From contig JAJFIQ010000019.1 in assembly GCA_021774785.1 (NCBI GenBank), positions 310,001 to 374,000 of the forward strand: DNA of 64,000 nt. Reading direction: 5' to 3'. Under the pieces are notes generated by a model, which saw nothing but the letters and a program-made list of their open reading frames with translations, ran no database searches and was not told the origin of the DNA. Of this stretch, positions 44,996 through 54,101 are shown piece by piece; the stretch's first letter is position 1; every line of letters starts with the position of its first letter. Made by a program: the position numbers and the translations under genes. This stretch comes from Emcibacter sp. GTDB taxonomy: Bacteria > Pseudomonadota > Alphaproteobacteria > Sphingomonadales > Emcibacteraceae.

Positions 44996-46066
44996 TTACT
45001 CCTGATCTGGAACCATAATGGCACGGCGGCTTAATTTATGGGCATTGGCCAGCTCAATGACCTCATTAAGTTCTGACAAGGGATACTCCACGATATTGTC
45101 CTTCAGGTTTATGCTGCCATCCAATACGCCTTTGACCACGGGCGGGTAATATTTTGGGCTGCAGCCCCAATTGCCAAACAGGTCCGCATCAAAGGCCATT
45201 ATATTGCTTAGGCGAAGTTCAAGTTTGCCCATGGTGAAACCGATTACGCCAAGTGTTGCGGCAAAGGTCAGCAGGGAAAAGGCAACATTTTGACCAGATG
45301 TTGATCCACTGGTTTCAAATATTTTCCATTGGTATTTTGGCAGGTTATTTTCCTTGACTAAGGAACGAATGGCTTTTTTTATCCCGCGCCCATCCATGCC
45401 GGCAGTGCAGATACCAAAATCTGCGCCCTGTTTTTTAACGGCCTCTACCTTTCCCTCATCAATATCAAGGGCAATGACAGTGGCCCCTGCGTTATGAGCA
45501 TGTTGTGCCATATAAAGGCCAACGCCGCCTGTACCAATGACAATCGCCAAATCACCTTCTTTTAGGCCACTACGGATCATGGATTGATAGGGCGTGGTGA
45601 TGGCATCGGCTATCACGGACAATTCCTGTAATTCAAATTTGCCAAGATCATCATCCAGCTCGCAGAGGAAGCGGGCAGGGACAACAATATGACTGGCAAA
45701 GCCGCCTTGAAAATCATTTCCTGGCATGAGTTGATGCTGGCAGATGTTGTCACGTCCGGCTTTGCAAAGCTCACATTCCCCGCATGGCAAAACGGCCGGA
45801 ATGATCACCTGTTTTCCAAGAAGATTTTCATAATGGCTACCAGTGGCTTCTACGGTTCCGCTAATTTCATGACCCAAAATGAGGGGCAGGTCATGTTTGG
45901 TACCAACGGAACCAGAAATATAACCTAGGTCTGTATGGCAGACACCACAGCCGGCCACTTTAACAACCACATCATCATCAGAAATGTCATCTATAGTAAA
46001 GCTTCTCTTTTCCAGCGGTTGTCCCGTGCTAACAAAGAACATTCCCCATGCTTCAATTGATGACAT
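44996..46066 (-). CDS. 6-hydroxycyclohex-1-ene-1-carbonyl-CoA dehydrogenase-like (Had) alcohol dehydrogenase
   Basis: A 356-residue zinc-dependent medium-chain dehydrogenase. Catalytic zinc motif GCGVCHTDLG (C40, H44 region) and GHEISG (65-70); structural zinc C95, C98, C101, C109 in CGECELCKAGRDNIC; NAD loop GTGGVG (178-183). Several stretches match Had of benzoyl-CoA degradation more closely than ordinary alcohol dehydrogenases: KQVIIPAVLPCGECELC, MPGNDFQGGFASHIVVPAR, ADAITTPYQ, RLSNIMAFDADLFGNWGC and HKLSRRAI. Had oxidises the cyclic hydroxyacyl-CoA formed by Dch. First gene of the operon; AGGAG before the ATG, palindromic operator 32 bases upstream. Confidence 0.82.
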   Translation of the reverse strand: MSSIEAWGMFFVSTGQPLEKRSFTIDDISDDDVVVKVAGCGVCHTDLGYISGSVGTKHDLPLILGHEISGTVEATGSHYENLLGKQVIIPAVLPCGECELCKAGRDNICQHQLMPGNDFQGGFASHIVVPARFLCELDDDLGKFELQELSVIADAITTPYQSMIRSGLKEGDLAIVIGTGGVGLYMAQHAHNAGATVIALDIDEGKVEAVKKQGADFGICTAGMDGRGIKKAIRSLVKENNLPKYQWKIFETSGSTSGQNVAFSLLTFAATLGVIGFTMGKLELRLSNIMAFDADLFGNWGCSPKYYPPVVKGVLDGSINLKDNIVEYPLSELNEVIELANAHKLSRRAIMVPDQE

Positions 46067-46402
46067 TTCACTCTCCTGATTAATGTTATAAATTATCCGA
46101 ACGATCGTTCGTTAATTTAAGTAAAATTAAGGGTATTTGCAATGTCTATTTTGTTGTGATGGCTTTGACGGCGGCGCATTTTTATAATTTAAGAGAGAAA
46201 TTTAAGAGGTAAAATAACATCATAACTACAAATTTTGTGAATTTTGGTAACGCTTGCAACAAGAATTCCAAAAATTTTGGGACCGTTCGCATGAAGGTAT
46301 TAAAGAGGTTTAGTAATGTATACAGACAAATTATTTGATGGGCTGTGGTATATTATTCACAAATTCAGGTAATAACACGCCCTGAATAGAATATTGATTC
46401 TA
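46067..46402. other. Intergenic region between the Had operon and the GGDEF gene
   Basis: No gene is seen in these 336 bases. The operon-proximal end has the ribosome site and palindrome. The rest is AT-rich with scattered A/T runs and no strong hairpin except a 7-bp dyad (ATAGAAT/ATTCTAT, 46386-46403) at the end of the GGDEF gene, which lacks a T-run. Confidence 0.6.
46098..46111. promoter_or_regulatory. Perfect 14-bp palindrome, candidate TetR operator of the Had/Dch operon
   Basis: CGAACGATCGTTCG is a complete dyad with no central gap, 31 bases upstream of the Had ATG. On the minus strand a GATAAT hexamer follows it directly, so a bound repressor would block the promoter. Size and symmetry suit TetR-family sites, and the operon encodes a TetR. 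Confidence 0.75.
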
Positions 46403-47608
46403 TCAAACTATTGATATTTTGACTTTCCTGTCACACTCAATCGCAACTTCAATATTTCCTCGTCCATTTTCTTTCACTTTATAAAGGGCATCATCGGCCG
46501 CTTTAATCAGGCTTTCAGTTGAAGAAGCATGCTCTGGAAATAGAGATATGCCAATACTGGCCCCGATTTCCAGTTTAACGCTTCTTATAATAATGGGTTT
46601 GGTTAATGTTTTCAACATTCGGTTGAGTGGCACGAGAACTTCTTTAATTTCACTGGTATTGGGGAACAGAATGGCAAATTCATCACCCCCTATCCGGGCA
46701 ACGAAGTCTACATCCCGAATATTAGACTTCAGGATTTCTGCTACCCTTTGCAGTAGAGCATCCCCCATAGGATGACCATAAGTATCATTCACGTTCTTGA
46801 ATTTATCAAGATCAATCAGAGCGAGTGCAACAGTATTATCACCCTGTCGTTTCTGATTTAGAAGCCCTTCAAGCTTCTCGGTGAAATACGCTCTGTTTGC
46901 CAATCCGGTCAGAGAATCAAAATGGGCCATATGCCGGATAACGCGTTCCGCTTTTTTCCTTTGTGTGATATCAGAATAAACGACAACAAACCCACCATCT
47001 GGCATAGGCGTCATTGATATTTCCAACGTGCGGTCATCTTGCAAATTTCTTTCAAAATAACTGATGTCCTGCTTCAGAAAACTATCTTCAATAACATGAA
47101 TATTATTTAAAGTTCCAAATGTATTATCGGCAGCCTGACATGAAATCTGATCAAGATGTTTTGTCAGAACTTTATAGAGAATACCTTCTTTAACAGTACC
47201 TTCCGGCATATCCAAAATAGTTTCCAGATTGTTATTCCATTTCAGCAAGGTCATATCCGGGGAGAAGGCACATATCCCTTGGGTCAGGGTGTCCATAACA
47301 ACATTCAATAATTTGTTGTTGGACTCTGATTCCTGTCTGATCTGTAGATATTCTTTCATTTCGGTAACTCTTTGAAAGATTTCTTTTCTGAGCTTGTTAG
47401 TTTGTAGCATTGTTTGTTTCAGGACATAGGCGAGTGCGACCCCGGTAAATATCGCGATAGCCTGTATAAGAATCGGTAATGAGTAGTCAGTCTCTACTAG
47501 ACTATCCTGATGGTAGATATCAAATACAGCCCCCGCCAGTCCTGCGAGAGATATTACAAAGAAGATTATAAGAGGATAAAATATATTATTTTTAATTTTA
47601 ATACCCAT
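46403..47608 (-). CDS. Membrane-anchored PAS-GGDEF diguanylate cyclase
   Basis: A 401-residue protein with two membrane helices (about 10-30 and 44-64), a short coiled coil (70-95), a PAS domain (about 97-213) and a GGDEF domain (about 225-390). The active-site motif is intact (GGDEF, 307-311), and an RxxD product-inhibition site (R298-D301) lies five residues before it, so it should make cyclic-di-GMP under feedback control. The PAS domain, lacking obvious cofactor residues, would supply the signal. It is transcribed alone, with AT-rich gaps on both sides. Confidence 0.93.
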   Translation of the reverse strand: MGIKIKNNIFYPLIIFFVISLAGLAGAVFDIYHQDSLVETDYSLPILIQAIAIFTGVALAYVLKQTMLQTNKLRKEIFQRVTEMKEYLQIRQESESNNKLLNVVMDTLTQGICAFSPDMTLLKWNNNLETILDMPEGTVKEGILYKVLTKHLDQISCQAADNTFGTLNNIHVIEDSFLKQDISYFERNLQDDRTLEISMTPMPDGGFVVVYSDITQRKKAERVIRHMAHFDSLTGLANRAYFTEKLEGLLNQKRQGDNTVALALIDLDKFKNVNDTYGHPMGDALLQRVAEILKSNIRDVDFVARIGGDEFAILFPNTSEIKEVLVPLNRMLKTLTKPIIIRSVKLEIGASIGISLFPEHASSTESLIKAADDALYKVKENGRGNIEVAIECDRKVKISIV

Positions 47609-47921
47609 TATTTAAACCATTTGCTCAATAAAAACCCTTATATAAGCAATTTTTAAAGTAAAGATGTAAAGGAAAGGTTTAGATAGGATTATTTGTTTAA
47701 ATTATATATTGGATTATTATAACAGGTAAAAGGTCTTTACTATTTATGATTGTATCTGGATAACTACGAAAATACTATAGCTGTTCATCACGGATGCGAA
47801 GTCGTTGTTTCTTTTTTTAATCAAAATTTTGACATTATTAAGTGGCTATAAAGGACTTTATATTAAAGTGAAGACTAAGAAAATTTATTCAATAATTATA
47901 TAAATAAACTAGGCAAGTAAA
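47609..47921. other. AT-rich divergent intergenic region
   Basis: These 313 bases separate the GGDEF gene from the TPR-like gene. They are strongly AT-rich. I see no gene, repeat or convincing promoter pair; at least two divergent promoters must lie here. Confidence 0.5.
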
Positions 47922-48278
47922 ATGAAATTAAATGATCGAATTGGGATGTCTTTTTTACTGATGTTTCTATCTTTTGGGGGCAGTCAGCAAGCTTTTTCAG
48001 AAGGTTTCTATGAAGATATTAAAGTTGCGGATCAAAAGGTAATTCTGGAACAATATGAAGAAGCGAAAGTAATTTACCAGCAGATAATCAGTTCTTCGGA
48101 TTTTTCTATTGTCGAGGCTTATGCTCACTATAAGTTAGGGTCATTATATAGTAGGCAGCAGGAACCCGCAAAAGCGATATCAGAATATCAAAAAGGACTT
48201 CAGTCACTGAAAGAGGCCGGAGAAACCAACCATCAAATTGGAAAGTATCTTGTGCGGGCAATAAATGCCGAAGGTTAG
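47922..48278 (+). CDS. Small exported TPR-like protein
   Basis: A 118-residue protein with a signal peptide (about 1-26, likely cut near QQAFS) and one to two TPR-like helical hairpins: VILEQYEEAKVIYQQII, then EAYAHYKLGSLYSRQQEPAKA and AISEYQKGLQSL. Partner unknown. A weak AGG precedes the ATG. A strong terminator lies about 100 bases after the stop. It is one of several small exported proteins in this part of the window. Confidence 0.7.
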   Translation: MKLNDRIGMSFLLMFLSFGGSQQAFSEGFYEDIKVADQKVILEQYEEAKVIYQQIISSSDFSIVEAYAHYKLGSLYSRQQEPAKAISEYQKGLQSLKEAGETNHQIGKYLVRAINAEG

Positions 48279-48380
48279 TTTCTATCTTTGAAGTTCACAA
48301 AGCTGTGATCAATTGTTGATTTGCAAGTGATGAGGGCAGGGCATAATGTGAAAACACTACATAGTTCCTCCCCTCGACTT

Positions 48381-48407
48381 GGTCAGCCTCCGTGCTGACC
48401 TTTTTTT
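48381..48407 (+). terminator. Rho-independent terminator
   Basis: GGTCAGC (48381-48387) and GCTGACC (48394-48400) make a perfect 7-bp stem with a six-base loop, followed by T7. It ends plus-strand transcription from the TPR-like gene and abuts the ilvD stop codon of the opposite strand. Confidence 0.85.
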
Positions 48408-50256
48408 ATTGTCTACTCAATTTTGAAATATCACGTACAGCACCCTTGTCGGCTGATGTGGCCATCAAACCGTATGCTTGCAATGCTTTTGACACTTTAC
48501 GCGTGCGCAGTTTTGTTGGTTTCCAGGCCTCCTGGCCATTGGCATCCATGGCCCTGCGACGCGCCGCCATTTCATCGTCTGAAACCGCCATAAGGATGAT
48601 CCTGTTTGGAATATCAATTTTAATGATATCGTCATTTTCGATCAGGGCAATGGCACCGCCAGACGCGGCTTCCGGCGACACATGGCCAATGCTGAGTCCC
48701 GATGTGCCTCCGGAAAAACGGCCATCTGTGATAAGAGCACATTTTTTGCCAAGGCCCATAGATTTTAAATATGATGTGGGATAAAGCATTTCCTGCATTC
48801 CGGGTCCACCTCTGGGTCCTTCATAACGGATGATGACCACATCGCCCGCCTTAACTGCCCCCGTTGTAATGCCCTTTACCGCATCATCCTGACTTTCGAA
48901 TATGCGGGCAGGTCCCGTGAAGGTTAAATTTTCTTCGTCAACGCCCGCCGTCTTCACGATACAGCCATCAAGGGCAATATTACCTTGTAAGACAGCAAGA
49001 CCACCATCTTTGCTATAGGCATTTTTGATGTTTCTTATACAGCCCGTTTCACGGTCAAGGTCAAGGGTGGTATAGCGTTTATTTTGAGAGAATGCCTCTG
49101 TGGTTCTTACCCCACCCGGTGCCGCCTTGAAATAAGTCAGGGTATTTTCAGTGGGGTTGCGATTGATATCAAATTTCTCAATGACCTCAGCTAAGGTGCC
49201 GCCATGGGCGGTGATACAATCGCGGTTAAGTAATTCCCCCTTGTCCAATTCACCCAGAATACCGATAATACCACCCGCACGATGAACATCTTCCATGTGA
49301 TAATCTTGAGTGGCCGGGGCAACTTTGCAAATGTTAGGTACCTGCTTTGAAAGCCGGTCAATATCAGCCATGGTGAAGTCAATCCCACCTTCCTGTGCCG
49401 CTGCCAGCAGGTGAAGCACGGTGTTGGTTGAACCGCCCATGGCAATATCCAGCGTCATGGCATTTTCAAAAGCTTTAAAGCTGGCAATTGAGCGCGGTAG
49501 TACGGTGCTGTCATCATTTTCATAATAAGCTTTGGTGTTTTTGGTGATGGTGCGTGCTGCCTGCAGGAACAATTCTTTCCTGTCCGCATGGGTAGCGAGC
49601 AGGGTGCCGTTGCCGGGTAGTGACAGGCCCAATACCTCGGTCAGGCAATTCATGCTGTTTGCCGTGAACATGCCGGAACAGGAACCGCAAGTGGGGCAAG
49701 CAGAGCGTTCTACCTGTTCTACGACCTCATCACTGACATTTGGGTCAACGCCCATGATTATGGCATCAACAAGGTCCAGTTTGTGATTAACGGTCTTGGT
49801 TTTACCAGCTTCCATGGGGCCACCGGATACAAATATTGCCGGAATATTCAGTCGTAGAGCCGCCATCAACATGCCGGGGGTGATCTTGTCACAGTTGGAT
49901 ATACATATCATGGCGTCTGCACAATGGGCTTCAACCATATATTCCACACTATCGGAAATTACTTCGCGACTGGGCAGGGAATAAAGCATGCCATCATGTC
50001 CCATGGCAATGCCATCATCTACGGCTATGGTATTAAATTCCTTTGCAATACCGCCATGCTTCTCAATTTCCTGTGCCACCATTTGACCGATATCCTTAAG
50101 ATGGACATGGCCCGGAACAAACTGTGTAAAGCTGTTGACGACAGCGATGATCGGTTTGCCAAAATCCGCATCCTTGACGCCAGTGGCTCGCCAGAGAGCA
50201 CGGGCACCTGCCATGTTGCGACCATGGGTCGAAGTTTTTGAGCGATATTGAGGCAT
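48406..50256 (-). CDS. ilvD: Dihydroxy-acid dehydratase
   Basis: A 616-residue Fe-S dehydratase that makes 2-oxo acids in isoleucine, valine and pantothenate synthesis. The N-terminus [20 protein letters not shown] matches E. coli IlvD, and the cluster cysteines appear in [12 protein letters not shown] (118-129) and [17 protein letters not shown] (from C187). ATG 50256 is preferred over 50262 because AAGGA is then eight bases upstream and the protein starts as in homologues. It is transcribed alone on the minus strand. Confidence 0.97.
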   Translation of the reverse strand: MPQYRSKTSTHGRNMAGARALWRATGVKDADFGKPIIAVVNSFTQFVPGHVHLKDIGQMVAQEIEKHGGIAKEFNTIAVDDGIAMGHDGMLYSLPSREVISDSVEYMVEAHCADAMICISNCDKITPGMLMAALRLNIPAIFVSGGPMEAGKTKTVNHKLDLVDAIIMGVDPNVSDEVVEQVERSACPTCGSCSGMFTANSMNCLTEVLGLSLPGNGTLLATHADRKELFLQAARTITKNTKAYYENDDSTVLPRSIASFKAFENAMTLDIAMGGSTNTVLHLLAAAQEGGIDFTMADIDRLSKQVPNICKVAPATQDYHMEDVHRAGGIIGILGELDKGELLNRDCITAHGGTLAEVIEKFDINRNPTENTLTYFKAAPGGVRTTEAFSQNKRYTTLDLDRETGCIRNIKNAYSKDGGLAVLQGNIALDGCIVKTAGVDEENLTFTGPARIFESQDDAVKGITTGAVKAGDVVIIRYEGPRGGPGMQEMLYPTSYLKSMGLGKKCALITDGRFSGGTSGLSIGHVSPEAASGGAIALIENDDIIKIDIPNRIILMAVSDDEMAARRRAMDANGQEAWKPTKLRTRKVSKALQAYGLMATSADKGAVRDISKLSRQ

Positions 50257-50489
50257 AGGCATATTCCTTGAGCAATAGGCAACAGTGATTACCTATTATA
50301 ATTATACGGCATATGGGATCATAAATATCATTTTTCCATGAGTTGTCGATATTTTATTCCGAAATTTGGTAATAAATAGAATATTCAGCAGGTCATTTTG
50401 GTAAACAATAAAAACATGGCAAAATTGACAAGAGACAATTACACTGACTTCATATTCAACCATTAAAGATCGCAAAGAGGGTAAGCACA

Positions 50490-51005
50490 ATGATCAAAAG
50501 CGCCGTAATATTTTTTATAATTTTTGGTAATATTGTATTGGTCAGTGCCCATGCACAGGCCGACCAGTTTCAATCTATTCTGGATTGTACAAAAATTATG
50601 GAGGACCAGAAGCGTTTGGCCTGTTTTGATGCAGTCTCTAAAAAGCTAGTTAATTCAGGGGTTAACATTGTAAAAGCCAAACCAACAAAGGAAGAGAAAA
50701 TTGCTGATTTCGGGAAAAAGCAATTAAGCAGGTCGCCGGTGAAAAAGGTTCAACAGGCACAGAAGAAAGAAGAAGAGAAAGAACTGAAAGCTATAAAACT
50801 GACTGTGGTTGATGTTGCCTATACTTTAACCAAAAAATTTGTACTCTTCATGGAAAATGGCCAAATCTGGAGACAGAAAGAGGGTAAAAGAGTTCGTCTT
50901 CCCAAGAAAAAATTTGAAGTAGAAATTAAAAAAGGCATGGTAGGTGGTTTTACGATGACTGTGCCAACTAAAAAATCATTAATCAGGGTGTTTCGCCTGA
51001 AATAG
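50490..51005 (+). CDS. Exported hypothetical protein with a C-x10-C N-terminal motif
   Basis: A 171-residue protein with a signal peptide (about 1-24). The mature N-terminus DCTKIMEDQKRLACFDAVS carries two cysteines in a pattern found in various small exported proteobacterial proteins, probably a disulfide. A Lys/Glu-rich linker (about 75-105) leads to a beta-rich C-terminal domain (KFVLFMENGQIWRQKEGKRV) that resembles a small SH3-like barrel. Function not recognised. GAGGG precedes the ATG. The next small exported protein starts within 40 bases, so they may share a transcript. Confidence 0.7.
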   Translation: MIKSAVIFFIIFGNIVLVSAHAQADQFQSILDCTKIMEDQKRLACFDAVSKKLVNSGVNIVKAKPTKEEKIADFGKKQLSRSPVKKVQQAQKKEEEKELKAIKLTVVDVAYTLTKKFVLFMENGQIWRQKEGKRVRLPKKKFEVEIKKGMVGGFTMTVPTKKSLIRVFRLK

Positions 51006-51042
51006 AAGATTTAATATGATTAGAATACAAGGGAGTATTTTG

Positions 51043-51537
51043 ATGAAATATCTAATTTTTTTAATGTTTTTAATTTGTCCTATGAGCATGGCACATGGTG
51101 CAGAACAGACGGTAAAGCCATGCAGTGGTGACAATCACACGACATTGGATTTCTGGCTCGGGCATTGGAAAGTGTCCTGGCAAGGCGGGGAGGGCACCAA
51201 CACAATTACCAGAAGTCATGGAAATTGTGTGATTAATGAAAATTTTAAAAGCCCTTCTCTTCATGGCATGAGTATTTCAATGTATGTTAAGGTGACAGGC
51301 CAATGGCGCCAGACATGGATGGATGATAAGGGCAGTTTTTTTGATTTTTATGGTCAAAAAGACGGTGCAAACTATATCTTTCATACAAAAGAAAACCTAC
51401 AACAGCCTGGCATTCAGCTCCGCATGGTATTCACAGATATTAAGGCGAATAGTATGACATGGCTATGGCAGAAAACCAGTGATGGTGGAAAAAGCTGGCA
51501 CGAAAACTGGAAGATAAATTATTCCCGTTTGAAATGA
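51043..51537 (+). CDS. Exported DUF1579-like protein
   Basis: A 164-residue exported protein (signal peptide about 1-19, cut near AHGAE). The mature part starts with LDFWLGHWKVSW, a motif like the FDFWLGxW entry of DUF1579/lipocalin-like beta-barrels, and continues with alternating strands (WRQTWMDDKGSFFDFYG). Small ligand binding is plausible but not shown. ATG 51043 is chosen because GGGAG is seven bases upstream and the signal peptide starts there; a longer start at 51016 has no ribosome site. Confidence 0.7.
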   Translation: MKYLIFLMFLICPMSMAHGAEQTVKPCSGDNHTTLDFWLGHWKVSWQGGEGTNTITRSHGNCVINENFKSPSLHGMSISMYVKVTGQWRQTWMDDKGSFFDFYGQKDGANYIFHTKENLQQPGIQLRMVFTDIKANSMTWLWQKTSDGGKSWHENWKINYSRLK

Positions 51538-51783
51538 ATAAAAACTAATTAATAACCGAATTCCTATATCGCAGACGTTTACGACCATCCTTGCAAAGTG
51601 AAACAAATTGTTAACAAATTGTTAAGAATTTGATACAGTTTGAACTGTTTTTGATTCTCTGTGTGACGCCAAACTTTCAATTCATTGAAATATAACAATA
51701 AAATCATCTTGGCCTTTACTGTAGCATTGGATTATTGAAAGGCCGTAATAACGGTGTTGGCGTAAATAATGTGGGATAATGTT

Positions 51784-52143
51784 ATGAGTGGAAAATTTCT
51801 TTTAATCATCTTTGGCGTGATTATGGGTATTACAACGTCTGTGGCACAGGCTGGAACGCGAATAGACTCACCCCTCGAAATAGTCAAAATTGATGATCCT
51901 GCTTCTGAAAAGAAATGCTTGGAAGCCTTCGTGAATTCAGAATTTTTACAGGCCTTTAGTATATGCTTGCCGTTGGCTCAAAATGGAATGCGTGATGCTC
52001 AGTTGGTTACCGGTTTGATGTATGTCTTTGGTGACGGAACAGAGAAGAACACCGAACTGGCCGAATTATGGTTAAAAGAGGCCGTTCGTAACGGCAGCTT
52101 GGAAGCAAAACAAGTTCTTAGTGAATTTGGCATGGCGGAATAA
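51784..52143 (+). CDS. Exported Sel1-like repeat protein
   Basis: A 119-residue protein with a signal peptide (about 1-23, cut after AQA) and one and a half Sel1-type repeats: AFSICLPLAQNGMRDAQLVTGLMYVFGDG and then AELWLKEAVRNGSLEAKQVL. Two cysteines bracket the first helix (ekKC...SIC). Sel1 repeats mediate protein contacts. ATG 51784 with GTGGGA upstream is preferred; ATG 51769 is also possible and would add five residues before the signal peptide. No neighbour suggests a partner. Confidence 0.7.
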   Translation: MSGKFLLIIFGVIMGITTSVAQAGTRIDSPLEIVKIDDPASEKKCLEAFVNSEFLQAFSICLPLAQNGMRDAQLVTGLMYVFGDGTEKNTELAELWLKEAVRNGSLEAKQVLSEFGMAE

Positions 52144-52281
52144 TTCCGGCAAATTGGACTGGCTCTGGCCTTATCTATTTCATCGTAAAATCATGTCATT
52201 TTATCTCAATTCCTTAGGTGTATTATACAGTAATGGGCAATAAATCCTCTTAACTTAAATGTTAATGTCAGGGGATTGACA

Positions 52282-53064
52282 ATGTCTATACTCAACAAAA
52301 TAACTTCATTAGTAATATGCTTTACATTTTTTATAGTGGGAATTACCACGGCCAATGCGGGTAATGATAATTATCATGCACTGGTTCAGGCAGCCGTGGA
52401 TAATCCACTTCGTGATGAAAAAGACCGAAAACGAGATATAAACCGTAAACCTGCCCAGATTATTGAATTCATGGGAATCAAACCCGGTATGGCTGTCATG
52501 GAGTTGTTGGCAGGAAGTGGTTATTATGCTGAAATTCTGTCCAAAGTAGTCGGCGAGAGAGGCAAAGTGATTGCTCTTAACAATAAAGCCTATATGGCCT
52601 TTACCAAGGATGCCATCATTGGGCGCATAGAGCAGTCGGGCCGGATGGAAAATGTGGAACTGAAAATTGCCGAAGTCAATGAAATGGAATTGGCCGTAAA
52701 TGAGATGGATGCGGTTTTTCTTATCTTATCCTATCACGATTTTTATTATGTTGATGAAAAAGGCGGCTGGCCAAAAGTGAATTTGGACCGCACTTTGAAG
52801 CAGCTTCATAAAACACTGAAAGAAGGTGGTGTGCTGGCCGTTATCGATCATGCCGCTGTTAAAGGTTCACCCCATGAAACGGGTTCAACCCTTCACCGCA
52901 TTGATCCGTTAATTGTCAAGGCAGAACTGTCTGCTGCGGGATTTAAATTAACACGGAAAAGTGATGTTCTGGCTAATGAGATGGATGATATGCTCAAACC
53001 AATGTATGATAAATCAATTCGCGGCAATACCAATCGTTTTGTCTATCGCTTTATAAAAAAATAG
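52282..53064 (+). CDS. Exported methyltransferase-like protein
   Basis: A 260-residue protein with a class I methyltransferase fold, MAVMELLAGSGYYAEILSKV being the SAM-site region, plus AVFLILSYHDFYY and LKEGGVLAVIDHAA as later strands. Oddly it starts with a clear signal peptide (hydrophobic core about 8-24, cut after ANA), which would place it in the periplasm, where SAM is not known to be available. The motif I glycines are partly altered (ELLAGSG). Similar exported proteins are known in proteobacteria without defined function. ATG 52282 follows AGGGGA; a TTG at 52276 is less likely. Confidence 0.75.
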   Translation: MSILNKITSLVICFTFFIVGITTANAGNDNYHALVQAAVDNPLRDEKDRKRDINRKPAQIIEFMGIKPGMAVMELLAGSGYYAEILSKVVGERGKVIALNNKAYMAFTKDAIIGRIEQSGRMENVELKIAEVNEMELAVNEMDAVFLILSYHDFYYVDEKGGWPKVNLDRTLKQLHKTLKEGGVLAVIDHAAVKGSPHETGSTLHRIDPLIVKAELSAAGFKLTRKSDVLANEMDDMLKPMYDKSIRGNTNRFVYRFIKK

Positions 53065-53108
53065 GTTTATATTGCTCTTAAGTGAATCATTAAGAGTGAT
53101 ATTTAATT

Positions 53109-54101
53109 ATGTCAGAAAATAAACTTCCGACTTTGCAGGATGTTCAGGCTGCCGCAGAGAGACTGCGCGGCGTTGCTATAAAAACACCTCTTTTACATTC
53201 GGTTTCCCTGTCTGAGGAACTTAGCGCACAGGTTTTCCTCAAGCCGGAAAATTTGCAAAGGGTGGGCGCATTTAAATTTCGCGGTGCCTATAATCGGTTA
53301 TGTCGGCTAACAGTAGGGGAAAAGGCACGCGGCGTAGTTGCCTTTTCTTCCGGTAACCATGCCCAGGGTGTTGCTTTGGCTGCCAAAATTCTTGATATTA
53401 AAGCTACCATAGTTATGCCCTCTGATGCACCTGAAATGAAACGGGACAACACGCTTGGCTATGGGGCAGAAATTGTTGAATATGATCGGGAGACAGAGAG
53501 CCGCGAAGAAATTACGCAGGCCATTGCTGATGAAAAGGGTTCTGTGATGGTCACGTCTTTTGAAGATTTTGACATTATCACGGGGCAGGGTACTGCGGGA
53601 TTAGAAGTCATAGAACAGGGACAGGAAATTGGTGTAACATTTGACCAGTTTTATTGTCCTATTGGTGGCGGTGGTCTTATTTCCGGCTGTGCCACGGCAA
53701 TAAAGGGGCTAAGCCCGGATACGGAAATATATGGCATAGAGCCAGAGGGTTTTGATGATGTGAAACGGTCCCTTGCAATGGGGTCGCGTCAAAGTAACAG
53801 CCAACAGGCGGGTTCTGTTTGTGATGCTCTGCTGAGCATAGCACCCGGTATCAACACATTCCCCATTATGCAGAAATATTTAAAATCTGTTCTGACTGTA
53901 AGCGATGATGAGACCTTATTTGCCGTGAAATATGCATGGGACAAGCTCAAACTGGTGGTGGAGCCGGGTGGGGCCGTGGCGTTGGCGGCATTACTGGCGG
54001 GTCGTATGGATGTTAGGGGGAAAACCATCTGCTTGCTGCTGAGTGGCGGTAACGTGGATGCTGAAATATTTCAGTTAGCAATTAATAGTGAGAATTTATG
54101 A
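53109..54101 (+). CDS. PLP-dependent threonine/serine dehydratase without ACT domain
   Basis: A 330-residue fold-type II PLP enzyme. The cofactor lysine is K56 in GAFKFRGAYN, the substrate-carboxylate loop is SSGNHAQGVA, and the phosphate cup is GGGGLISG. The C-terminal ACT regulatory domain of biosynthetic IlvA is missing, so catabolic threonine/serine dehydratase, serine racemase or a hydroxyaspartate dehydratase are the choices. It does not carry an obvious distinguishing motif. The stop overlaps the LOG-family start (ATGA), coupling the two genes. No clear ribosome site is seen. Confidence 0.88.
   Translation: MSENKLPTLQDVQAAAERLRGVAIKTPLLHSVSLSEELSAQVFLKPENLQRVGAFKFRGAYNRLCRLTVGEKARGVVAFSSGNHAQGVALAAKILDIKATIVMPSDAPEMKRDNTLGYGAEIVEYDRETESREEITQAIADEKGSVMVTSFEDFDIITGQGTAGLEVIEQGQEIGVTFDQFYCPIGGGGLISGCATAIKGLSPDTEIYGIEPEGFDDVKRSLAMGSRQSNSQQAGSVCDALLSIAPGINTFPIMQKYLKSVLTVSDDETLFAVKYAWDKLKLVVEPGGAVALAALLAGRMDVRGKTICLLLSGGNVDAEIFQLAINSENL

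Noticed and set aside
46386-46403. ATAGAAT/ATTCTAT dyad at the 3' end of the GGDEF gene as a terminator
   Set aside because: The stem is AT-only apart from one G-C pair and has no T-run in either direction.
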